A DNA stretch of 64,000 nucleotides from a bacterium (GTDB taxonomy: Bacteria; Bacillota; Clostridia; Lachnospirales; Lachnospiraceae): assembly GCA_023663725.1 (NCBI GenBank), contig JAMPGX010000012.1, positions 37,575-101,574 on the forward strand, given 5' to 3'. The position numbers and the translations under genes are program-made. The first letter of the stretch is position 1; each line of letters starts with the position of its first letter. This document shows, piece after piece, positions 50,755 through 60,152 of this stretch. Below the pieces are notes generated by a model. The model was not told where the DNA came from, did no database searches, and saw only the letters and a list, made by a program, of their open reading frames with translations.

Positions 50755-52383
50755 CTACTCCTGCAGCCTTTCATGGGGGATGAGAAACATGCTGTCTTCC
50801 CCTTCGTAGAAATCAATGGTATGGCCGGCATAATAGACTCCTATTCCCTGCTCCAGCATATAGAATTGACTGTCCTTAAACCACAGAGTGTCAAAACAAC
50901 GGCCCTGATAGTTTCCCTGATCAAAGAGATATCCATTGATCTGATCATCCACCCAGCTCGCCGCCGACCACTCCGCGCAGTCGAGAATATCCCACAAGTT
51001 CACTCTCTGTCCGGTATCCAGATCAAAAGTGACCGGCATAGGAGTGATCTCGTCCTGGCCTTTTCCGCCAGACATCCTCCGAGCAGTGTAGACGGTCAGA
51101 TACCACTCCCCTATCGACATACCTTCATAATACAGGCTTTCGCTCCTGCTGCCTGGGTCTGTTTCGCCAGCCTCTCTCTCCAGCTTCGCATAATATGTGT
51201 CCTTGGCATCCAACTCATCCGCCGACCACTGCACAAAATAGGCATTGATCTGTTCATGGCAGGGCAGGCGCTCCCCAAACCGAGGTAGGCAGATATCAAA
51301 AAGCCCCTCCTCGACGCCCTTCTCTGTCCGAAAGGCATCATGATAGACGATATCCTCCTCCAGATATGCCTCATACCCCTCTGTGCTGGGCAGCTTAACG
51401 CTTATCTCCGTCACTGGAGGAAGCGGCTTTGGAGTGGGATATCCCCGCTCCGTCACCTTGGCATAGAGATCATCATAGGGAATTACGAACAGGAAATCCC
51501 CCGCAGCGCCGCAGTCAATTGCATAGCGGGGATAATATACCCCCAGCCCCTGCTCCAGCATATAGAAATCCCACAGATCATAACACAGGTATGTATCCCG
51601 CTGGGCAAACTCATAGTTCTGACTGAGAAAATAACCGTAGACATAATCCGCCACCAACTCTCTGATCTGCTCTCCCGTACATCCCAGGATCTCTGGCAGA
51701 GTGACGACCCGCCCATCCGTCAGATCAAACGTGATCGGACTTGCCGTGATCGCATCTCTGATTCCACCATAGTATCCTGCTTGCTGCATATATATCGTCA
51801 GGTATTGCCCGCCGATGGTCATACCCGTGTATATATAGTTCTCATAGGCCCAAAGATCATACTCCTCCTCAAGCCACTCATAAAAGGCATCTTTTAGGGG
51901 TAACAGCCGCGCATAGAGTTCCTCAAAATAGCGGTTCAGCTCTCTGTAACATGGCATATTCTCCGCAAAGCTTGGCAAGCAGATATCGAAGCTCCAACAC
52001 TCATCTCCGGTTTCTGGATTTATATAAGCGTCGTGGTAAACCAAGTCCTCTTTCAAATATGCTTCATAGCCTTCCGTGCTGGGTAGCCGCCCCAACACAG
52101 ACAGTAACTCGCCGGCATCGATCTCATATACCGGTGAAAAGGGCAATGCGTCGGGAGCAAGGGAGGCAGTCACAGCAGAAGACAGTGTCGGAGCAGGAGA
52201 TGCCGTTGGTAAGGGGGATACCGTCGGCATGGGAGAAGGAGTCGCAACAGGAGATGAAGTAGCCACAATTCCAGAAGGCCTTTTTGCATGGGCCAACCCC
52301 TCCTGCTCAGACCTGGCGCCGCATCCACATAACATATACGCGCCGAGACACAGCACAACGATACTGCTCAACAGCTTTTTCAT
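50755..52383 (-). CDS. Lipoprotein with two tandem RsiV/DUF3298-like domains
   Basis: A 542-residue protein from ATG 52383 with signal and lipobox LCGC (about 18-21). A Ser/Thr/Pro linker follows (TSSPVATPSPMPTVSPLPTA). Two copies of one domain then occur at about 95-330 and 330-540. Each opens with LPSTEGYEAYL and EDxVYHDA, then FDICLP, a G(M)(T/S)IG..YLT stretch, ITFDL or VTFDL, and LEQG(L/I)GVYY. The pattern fits the DUF3298/RsiV extracellular fold. The repeats have diverged, so the duplication is old. Ligand unknown. Confidence 0.7.
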   Translation of the reverse strand: MKKLLSSIVVLCLGAYMLCGCGARSEQEGLAHAKRPSGIVATSSPVATPSPMPTVSPLPTASPAPTLSSAVTASLAPDALPFSPVYEIDAGELLSVLGRLPSTEGYEAYLKEDLVYHDAYINPETGDECWSFDICLPSFAENMPCYRELNRYFEELYARLLPLKDAFYEWLEEEYDLWAYENYIYTGMTIGGQYLTIYMQQAGYYGGIRDAITASPITFDLTDGRVVTLPEILGCTGEQIRELVADYVYGYFLSQNYEFAQRDTYLCYDLWDFYMLEQGLGVYYPRYAIDCGAAGDFLFVIPYDDLYAKVTERGYPTPKPLPPVTEISVKLPSTEGYEAYLEEDIVYHDAFRTEKGVEEGLFDICLPRFGERLPCHEQINAYFVQWSADELDAKDTYYAKLEREAGETDPGSRSESLYYEGMSIGEWYLTVYTARRMSGGKGQDEITPMPVTFDLDTGQRVNLWDILDCAEWSAASWVDDQINGYLFDQGNYQGRCFDTLWFKDSQFYMLEQGIGVYYAGHTIDFYEGEDSMFLIPHERLQE

Positions 52384-52767
52384 AGGAATCCCTTCCATAT
52401 GAATTCTCTCCTCCCCGCAATACTTTTGCCGCTTCCTATTGTACACGCTATTGCCCATTCCTGCAAGCAAAAAAGTCCGAGGGATATTTTTCAAACATTT
52501 TTTCACTCCAGCTTGCAATATTTCCCTGTCTATGTTAATATATCTTTAAAGCATATATTTCTTTTCACGATTGATAAAGCAATTCACTTTTCAAGATATC
52601 AGAAAATCTATGCTTTAAATTCAAAATGAGACAATTGAAAAGAGAAGCAGGAGATGACGATCGAAAAGTGGCTTTAGGGTCTCCTGCATTGCAGTACGGC
52701 ATTATTGCTGTACAAGCATGGCGACAGCACATCATTGCTGTTGTCAAAGTACGACAGGAGGTTAGAG
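52384..52767. promoter_or_regulatory. Divergent intergenic region with lipoprotein promoter and inverted repeat
   Basis: On the minus strand TTGCAG (52466-52461) and TACAAT (52443-52438) with 17 bp between them form a promoter for the lipoprotein gene. To the right, CTTTAAAGCATATATTTC (52549-52566) is inverted as GAAAATCTATGCTTTAAA (52602-52619). No gene is supported here. Confidence 0.55.
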
Positions 52768-53703
52768 GTGAACAGAAAGAAACTAATGGAACTATTGGAT
52801 CGGCAGAATGGGCAGGAGCAGTTCCTTCCTCCTAAGTCAGATGTGGCCTTCAAGGAATTGATGCGCAATGAGATGGTACGCAGACACTTCATCAGCGACG
52901 TATTGGGCATCCCGTTACAGGATATCCGCAGAGTATATCTGGAGAACACTTTCCTTGGTCGGCGAGGCAAACGGGATAAGGAAGGGATTCTGGATGTCAG
53001 ACTGACGCTCAACAGCGGTTGGAGGATCAATATTGAGTTGCAGATCCGACAGGTATTGGCCTGGGACAAACGAAGCCTGTTCTATCTGTCCAAGATGTAT
53101 GCGGAAAAAGCACACAGCGGAGAAGACTATGATCGGCTGAAGAAATGTGTTGTGATCTGCATTCTGGGCTTTCCCTGGAATGACCGCCCTGGTTGCCACA
53201 AGGTATACCATCTGCGTGATCAGGAGGGAGAACTGTATTCGGACCAATTCGAGGTACATACCATCGAGCTGGGCAAGGAGCTCACCGGCGATGTCCTGGA
53301 CGACTGGATTCGGCTGTTTCGAGTGGAGAGTATGGAGGAACTGAGGACATTACAGAGCACAAATCAGGGGGTCATGGAAGCTGTGAGAGAGGTAATGGAG
53401 ATGAATCTGGGACAGTATATGCGCGCACTGTATGAAGAACATATGCGAATCAAGCGGGACAGGCTGTATCTGAGAAACAATGCTATCAGGGAAGGTAAAG
53501 CTATGGGGCACGCCGAAGGCATCGCACAGGGAGATCTCCTGCGCAGCCGCCAAGATATCCTTGACCTGTTGGAAGACCTGGGCGATATCCCAACAGACAT
53601 CCTCGACCGCATCCAGGCCGAGGAAAATACGGAAACCCTGCGTCAATGGCTCAAGACCGCCGCCCGCGCAGAAAACTTTGCTTCCTTTAGAGAAACTCTG
53701 TAA
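52768..53703 (+). CDS. Rpn-family PD-(D/E)XK nuclease/transposase-like protein
   Basis: A 311-residue protein starting at GTG 52768, six bases after AGGAGG. SDVAFKELMRNEMVRRHFIS and GILDVRLTLNSGWRINIELQ give the PD-(D/E)XK core (Asp, then E-x-Q). RQVLAWDKRSLFYLSKMYAE and VICILGFPWND are typical of recombination-promoting nuclease relatives. The C-terminal half is helical and charged. Such proteins are found in many divergent copies in Lachnospiraceae; their biological role is unsettled. Confidence 0.82.
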   Translation: MNRKKLMELLDRQNGQEQFLPPKSDVAFKELMRNEMVRRHFISDVLGIPLQDIRRVYLENTFLGRRGKRDKEGILDVRLTLNSGWRINIELQIRQVLAWDKRSLFYLSKMYAEKAHSGEDYDRLKKCVVICILGFPWNDRPGCHKVYHLRDQEGELYSDQFEVHTIELGKELTGDVLDDWIRLFRVESMEELRTLQSTNQGVMEAVREVMEMNLGQYMRALYEEHMRIKRDRLYLRNNAIREGKAMGHAEGIAQGDLLRSRQDILDLLEDLGDIPTDILDRIQAEENTETLRQWLKTAARAENFASFRETL

Positions 53704-53775
53704 ATCAAATACCTCGCGACATTCGTCAAGGTTCTTCGGACTTTGACTCATTGCTCGCGGGAATAACTTTCCAAA

Positions 53776-53806
53776 ATACACGGCGAGGATCTCTCCCCGC
53801 CGTATA
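53776..53806 (-). terminator. groESL terminator
   Basis: ATACGGCGGGGA pairs with TCCTCGCCGTGTAT around a GAGA loop in the minus-strand transcript, followed by TTTT. It lies about 35 bp after the groEL stop. Confidence 0.75.
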
Positions 53807-53840
53807 CTGCGTTTATCTATTTATTTCCCACAAGATGGGT

Positions 53841-55484
<1,644 letters not shown>

Positions 55485-55531
55485 TTAATGAATCACTGCC
55501 GAGGGGATATCTCCACCCGACACGCTGCCTG

Positions 55532-55816
55532 CTACTGAATAATCGCCAGTATATCATTCTGTTTAACGATGATATACTCCTCATCCTCCAACTTCACTTC
55601 TGTACCTGCATACTTGGAGAAGATAACCTGATCGCCGACCTTGACCTCCATCTTCACTTCCTTGCCATCCACCACACCGCCGGGACCAACCGCGATCACC
55701 TCTGCCTGCTGGGGCTTCTCTTTATTCTGCCCGGGCAATACGATGCCAGATTTGGTGGTTTCCTCAGCCACCAGCTGCTTCAATACGACTCTGTCGCCTA
55801 AGGGTACTAACTTCAT
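55532..55816 (-). CDS. groES: Co-chaperonin GroES (10 kDa)
   Basis: A 94-residue co-chaperonin: [20 protein letters not shown], the mobile loop [28 protein letters not shown] and the C-terminal [20 protein letters not shown]. It caps the GroEL cavity. First gene of the operon, with AAGGAGG before the ATG. Confidence 0.98.
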   Translation of the reverse strand: MKLVPLGDRVVLKQLVAEETTKSGIVLPGQNKEKPQQAEVIAVGPGGVVDGKEVKMEVKVGDQVIFSKYAGTEVKLEDEEYIIVKQNDILAIIQ

Positions 55817-55849
55817 AGTGTTTGCCTCCTTGTCTGATTCTTTCTCTTG

Positions 55850-55876
55850 TTAGCACTCTTTTGTGTCGAGTGCTAA
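55850..55876. promoter_or_regulatory. CIRCE operator (HrcA-binding site) of groESL
   Basis: TTAGCACTC and GAGTGCTAA are separated by nine bases, a perfect CIRCE inverted repeat, 34 bp upstream of groES. HrcA binding here represses groESL until heat or protein-folding stress. Confidence 0.97.
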
Positions 55877-56063
55877 TCTCTGGAACATATATTAGTTTCA
55901 TACGCGGCGGTTTGCAACTTGATATAGAGATATCTTTTCCTATCATATAGATATTTATCTCTCGTTTTCTCTTATTTCCTCTCGTTTACTCATTTTTGAC
56001 GGTTTGGAATGATTTTATACTTATTTTAGAATTATCCAGGTCGCCGTATCTCCGTTACCGCTT

Positions 56064-56732
56064 TCAGCACTTGATCTCCAGATACCCCTGCAGCTTGCTC
56101 ATGTCATACTCCTCTAACACACCCAGGTTAGAGTCATAGAATTTGCCGTCATAATGTATCAGATAATGGCAAAAACGCCCCATTTTCTCCATCAGAATAC
56201 AACACTTGGGCAGCACCGTCTGGCGTCCCTCAGTATACATGATAATATCCGTATGATCAATGCCATAATAATTCAGAGCGGAAATCACCCTGCCCATTGT
56301 GGCCTGCCATTCTCGACAGTCCATAACGCTGATTACCTCTGCGATTGTCACTCCGGCAAGCATTGCCACACAGGACTGGCCGCACAGTCCATCCTCTGGC
56401 TGAATAATCACATTCATGCTGTCGATCTTACGAATCGGATTCTCGAAGCTGTAGGGACTGTTCTGATCCATCTTGATCAGGCTGCCCGTTACATGCAGCA
56501 GGATCTTGTGGGGCTTGCTCAAATCTGCCTTTACCGCGTCCTCATCCTCGATATGTATCTGATAGTTGCCCTTCTCCTGAGGAATCAGCTCACATTCGAT
56601 AATCGCGTTATCCAGCACTATGTCCGCCTGGATCACATCCCGCTGCCGGCATACCTCCCAGACATTGAACGGAATCTGAATCATATAGCCTTTGTCCTTC
56701 TTCTCGATGCTTGATTGAAAAAAATACCTCAT
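56064..56732 (-). CDS. DUF1905-like domain fused to a C39-like cysteine peptidase domain
   Basis: A 222-residue protein from ATG 56732. Residues 1-85 form a DUF1905-like beta barrel (YFFQSSIEKKDKGYMIQIPF, IIECELIPQEKGNYQIHI). Residues 105-215 resemble papain-like/C39 peptidases: GLCGQSCVAMLAGVTIAEVI with Cys121 as likely nucleophile, His189 in RFCHYLIHYDGKFYD and Asp200. There is no ABC transporter domain or signal peptide, so it is cytoplasmic. The substrate and the meaning of the fusion are unknown. Confidence 0.65.
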   Translation of the reverse strand: MRYFFQSSIEKKDKGYMIQIPFNVWEVCRQRDVIQADIVLDNAIIECELIPQEKGNYQIHIEDEDAVKADLSKPHKILLHVTGSLIKMDQNSPYSFENPIRKIDSMNVIIQPEDGLCGQSCVAMLAGVTIAEVISVMDCREWQATMGRVISALNYYGIDHTDIIMYTEGRQTVLPKCCILMEKMGRFCHYLIHYDGKFYDSNLGVLEEYDMSKLQGYLEIKC

Positions 56733-56795
56733 ATCTACCTCTTTCCCGCAGCATGCAGGCCCCGCCCGCAACGTTGCGATAATCTTACTAATCTT

Positions 56796-57668
56796 TTAAG
56801 AGACGCCGCCCCCCTTGCGAATCTGAGAAGGAGACATCCCATAATACTTCTTAAAGAGCTTACTGAAATGATAGGCGTCCTCGTAGCCCACCGCGGCCGC
56901 TACCTCCTGAATGGACATCTCTCTCTCCTTCATGAGCAGCTCTCTGGCCCTCTCCAGACGAATATTGATCAGATGGCGTATAGGCGTGTCCCCTGTCTCG
57001 CTCTTAAAAATCTTGGAGATATAAAAAGGGCTTAGATACATATTCTCCGCAATTGTATCCAGAGATATCTTCTCACTGTAGTGATCTTCAAAATAGTTTA
57101 CAATCTGCTCCACCACATATTTTTTATTTACCGACTCAAATGAATAGCCTTTCATGGCCTGTGGAAGCGGCGATTGCTCTTTCAGAATCAATAACAAAAG
57201 CTGCATCAGATAGGCCTTCAGCATAAAGTACCGCCCCTGCCAGCACACCGCACTCTCCGCTTCCATGGAGGAGCATATCCGAAATATCCTCTGGCGCAGT
57301 TCCCCGCTGGTGTGCAAAATATAGCCCCCGCCCGGCAGCGGTACATCATTGGGCTCCCTGTTTGGCAGATGTACATCGCAGAAGCCTACAAAGAACTCCG
57401 TAGCGGGTACTTCCGCCTCCGGAACATACTGCGCCTGATGGTGCACACCTGGCCTGAAGATCAGCAAATCTCCCTCGCTTATGTCATATAATTGACCTTC
57501 TATATAGTATCTTCCCGTACCGGACATCACAAAGGCAAGCTCTATGATATCATGGCAGTGGTACGCCTCCTCCACAGATGTGCGTGTTCCTTTCCAGGTA
57601 AACAGAAAAGTCGGATTCATCTCCTCAATCTGCATATAATTTTCCTCACAGGCGCAATATTTGCTCAT
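56796..57668 (-). CDS. AraC-family transcriptional regulator
   Basis: A 290-residue regulator. An N-terminal cupin (YHCHDIIELAFVMSGTGRYY, LLIFRPGVHHQAQY) binds an effector. Two helix-turn-helix units follow: DTIAENMYLSPFYISKIFK and IQEVAAAVGYEDAYHFSKLF with the KYYGMSPSQIRK end. The internal ATG at 57635 is an alternative start. The target genes are not evident; the neighbour mgtE is the nearest candidate in the same direction. Confidence 0.88.
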   Translation of the reverse strand: MSKYCACEENYMQIEEMNPTFLFTWKGTRTSVEEAYHCHDIIELAFVMSGTGRYYIEGQLYDISEGDLLIFRPGVHHQAQYVPEAEVPATEFFVGFCDVHLPNREPNDVPLPGGGYILHTSGELRQRIFRICSSMEAESAVCWQGRYFMLKAYLMQLLLLILKEQSPLPQAMKGYSFESVNKKYVVEQIVNYFEDHYSEKISLDTIAENMYLSPFYISKIFKSETGDTPIRHLINIRLERARELLMKEREMSIQEVAAAVGYEDAYHFSKLFKKYYGMSPSQIRKGGGVS

Positions 57669-57741
57669 CTACGCACATCTCCCGCATTCAACCCAAGCAG
57701 CTCCCACACAGAACCGCGATTCTTCAGACCAGATACCCTGC

Positions 57742-59091
57742 TCATAGCCCCAGAACCAGAGCAGCAACCTGAAAATACACCAGGAGCGACAAGGCATCTA
57801 CGATGGTGGTGATAAATGGACTCGCCATCACCGCAGGGTCAAAGCCAATCCTCTTGGCCGCCACAGGCAACAGACATCCCACCAGCATAGCCATCACCAC
57901 AGCCGCCAACAATGTCAGGCATACCACCAGGGCAACCGCCATACCCACCCTATCAAACAACATCAGCTTGGCAAAATTGGCAACTGCCAGCGTGCCGCCA
58001 CACAGAATGGCCGTGCGCAGCTCCTTCCAGATAATTCTAGGCACATCGCCATACTCAATCTCCCCAAGAGAGAGACCTCGAATGATAGTCACACTGGCCT
58101 GCCCACCCGCATTCCCGCCGGTGTCCATCAGCATGGGGATAAAGGCAGTCAACGCAACATAGACGCTCAAGGCGTCCTCAAACGCCGTGATGATGCTGCC
58201 AGTAAAAGTAGCGGACACCATCAGTAACAACAGCCAGGGAATCCTCTTTTTATAGATCTCCCACGCGGAGGTGCGCATATAAGGCTTATCGCTGGGCACC
58301 AGCGCCGCCATCTTCTCCATATCCTCCGTGGCTTCCTCCTCAATGACATCCACGATATCGTCCACGGTGATAATACCTACCAGACGATTCTCGTTATCCA
58401 CCACAGGCATAGCTGTAAATCCGTATTTCTGGAACTGCCTGGCTACCTCCTCCTGATCGGTATGGGTATGGACGGACACCACATTTTCATGCATGATCTC
58501 CCCGATGGTCTCACCTGGCTCGCTCAACAGCAGATAGCGCAGTGCGACCGTTCCCAGTAGCTTGCGCTGGGCGTCCAACACATAGCAGATATTGATGGTC
58601 TCGCTGTCCAGCCCCACTCTTCGTATCCGCGCAATGGCGCCCTCCACGGTCAGACTCTCTTTCAGGTCCACATACTCCACCGTCATGATACTCCCTGCAG
58701 AATCCTCCGGATAACGCAGCAGATGGTTGATATCCCGACGGGTATCCGGACTTGCATTCTCCAACAGACGCTTCACTACATTGGCAGGCATCTCCTCCAG
58801 CAGGTCCACGGCATCATCGGCCATCAGATTGTCAATTATGCTGGCCGCCTCGCGGTCAGTCAGGGAAATGATTACTGTCTGTTGCAGATCCACATCCAGG
58901 TAGGAAAAAATATCCGCCGCCAGATCCTTGGGCAGTATCCGAAAAGCCTTGACCATGCTCTGTTCGGGCAACTGCTCCATGCATGCGGCAATGTCCGCGT
59001 CATTCAGATCCACAAGAAGTTGGCGAAGTCTGGTATATTGCTGCGTCTGCAGCAGCTCCTGTATTGTCTCAAACTCTTTTAACTGCTCCAT
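57742..59091 (-). CDS. mgtE: Magnesium transporter MgtE
   Basis: A 449-residue protein with the full MgtE plan: an N-terminal superhelical domain (LRQLLVDLNDADIAACMEQL, DLAADIFSYL), two CBS domains (about 135-255, SIMTVEYVDL and IVTVDDIVDVIEEEATEDME) and five membrane helices with MDTGGNAGGQASVTIIRGL and FITTIVDALSLLVYF. The cytosolic domains close the channel when Mg2+ is high. No M-box riboswitch is visible in the 128-bp upstream gap. Confidence 0.95.
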   Translation of the reverse strand: MEQLKEFETIQELLQTQQYTRLRQLLVDLNDADIAACMEQLPEQSMVKAFRILPKDLAADIFSYLDVDLQQTVIISLTDREAASIIDNLMADDAVDLLEEMPANVVKRLLENASPDTRRDINHLLRYPEDSAGSIMTVEYVDLKESLTVEGAIARIRRVGLDSETINICYVLDAQRKLLGTVALRYLLLSEPGETIGEIMHENVVSVHTHTDQEEVARQFQKYGFTAMPVVDNENRLVGIITVDDIVDVIEEEATEDMEKMAALVPSDKPYMRTSAWEIYKKRIPWLLLLMVSATFTGSIITAFEDALSVYVALTAFIPMLMDTGGNAGGQASVTIIRGLSLGEIEYGDVPRIIWKELRTAILCGGTLAVANFAKLMLFDRVGMAVALVVCLTLLAAVVMAMLVGCLLPVAAKRIGFDPAVMASPFITTIVDALSLLVYFQVAALVLGL

Positions 59092-59218
59092 AGCATTTCT
59101 CCTTATGATGATTTTTTATGAGGCTGCGACTTCGCCCAGGAGCGGGATCACTACTATTTTTACTGCTCTTCATGAAAAACCACCACCTTTCTGAGAAATA
59201 CTTATTTACCTGTCTATT

Positions 59219-59875
59219 TTACGATTTTGTTCCCTTTTTGTCAACAAAAGTTATTTCCCCACCAGGCTCCCAGCCTATCCTTCCACAGGTGGCCTCCGTC
59301 AAGTCCCGTCTCAAACTCTCAAGTTGTTCCGCAGCTATCTGCACTGTCAGGCGCACATCCTGCTCATAGCGGCTTTCCGACGGTTCTACCCCCTGTTGCC
59401 CCAATATGTAGAGAACCTTACCCACATCATTATAGTCCGCCCGCAGACAGATCTCCATCCCATGTTTTATAACACCTGTTATGCAATTGCTAAGCCCTGC
59501 CTTTACCGCCTGGGTATATGCCCTGATCAGCCCGCCGGTGCCCAGCAGCGTACCTCCAAAATAGCGGGTCACCACCACTGCCACATTGCGAAGCTCCTCC
59601 GCCAGCAGCACTTCGAGCATGGGCCTGCCCGCCGTTCCGCCGGGCTCTCCGTCGTCGCTACATCGGGTCAACTCCCCGCTACTTCCGATGACGAAAGCGC
59701 TGCAATTATGTCTGGCGTCCCAGTATTTCCTCTTCATTTCCTCAATAAACGCAGCAGCCTCCTGCTCGCTCGCCACACTGCGCACCGTGGCGATAAAGCG
59801 CGACCGCTTCTCCATGATCTCTCCTTGCCCGCCCTGAAGCACGACCCTGTAGTCCGCGTTCTGTCCTGATATCAT
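59219..59875 (-). CDS. YigZ/IMPACT-family protein
   Basis: A 218-residue protein. KRSRFIATVRSVASEQEAAA, DARHNCSAFVIG, SDDGEPGGTAGRPMLEVL and VVVTRYFGGTLLGTGGLIRA are the IMPACT/UPF0029 signature. The C-terminal half is the DUF1949 domain. The family binds nucleic acid or translation factors; its bacterial role is not settled. Monocistronic. Confidence 0.93.
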   Translation of the reverse strand: MISGQNADYRVVLQGGQGEIMEKRSRFIATVRSVASEQEAAAFIEEMKRKYWDARHNCSAFVIGSSGELTRCSDDGEPGGTAGRPMLEVLLAEELRNVAVVVTRYFGGTLLGTGGLIRAYTQAVKAGLSNCITGVIKHGMEICLRADYNDVGKVLYILGQQGVEPSESRYEQDVRLTVQIAAEQLESLRRDLTEATCGRIGWEPGGEITFVDKKGTKS

Positions 59876-60152
59876 TCACCCGCAATCCTTTCCAGCAGTC
59901 AAGCCTGCATCGCCGGGATTCCCTCCCGTCAACGCGGCCATCCGTCCCTGCCCGTTCTCTCTAAATAAGTATAGCCTAAAAAAATCGATCAGACCATCAC
60001 TTTCTGACTAATTTAAGAATTTTTTGTGAAGAATTCTTAATATCTGAAAGAACCCCTTTATTTACCAAAAAAAATTTGGTATAATGTGCGAATAGGGCTA
60101 GAGCTGGACTACTGGAACGGTGCTCTGCGCCCCTCTGAAAGGAAGGCATTAT

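Noticed and set aside
52626-52835. 69-codon frame ahead of the Rpn-type gene
   Set aside because: No ribosome binding site and it overlaps the real GTG start of the nuclease gene in another frame.
59092-59218. M-box magnesium riboswitch upstream of mgtE
   Set aside because: The gap between the neighbouring genes is only 127 bp and no M-box-like conserved loops were seen.
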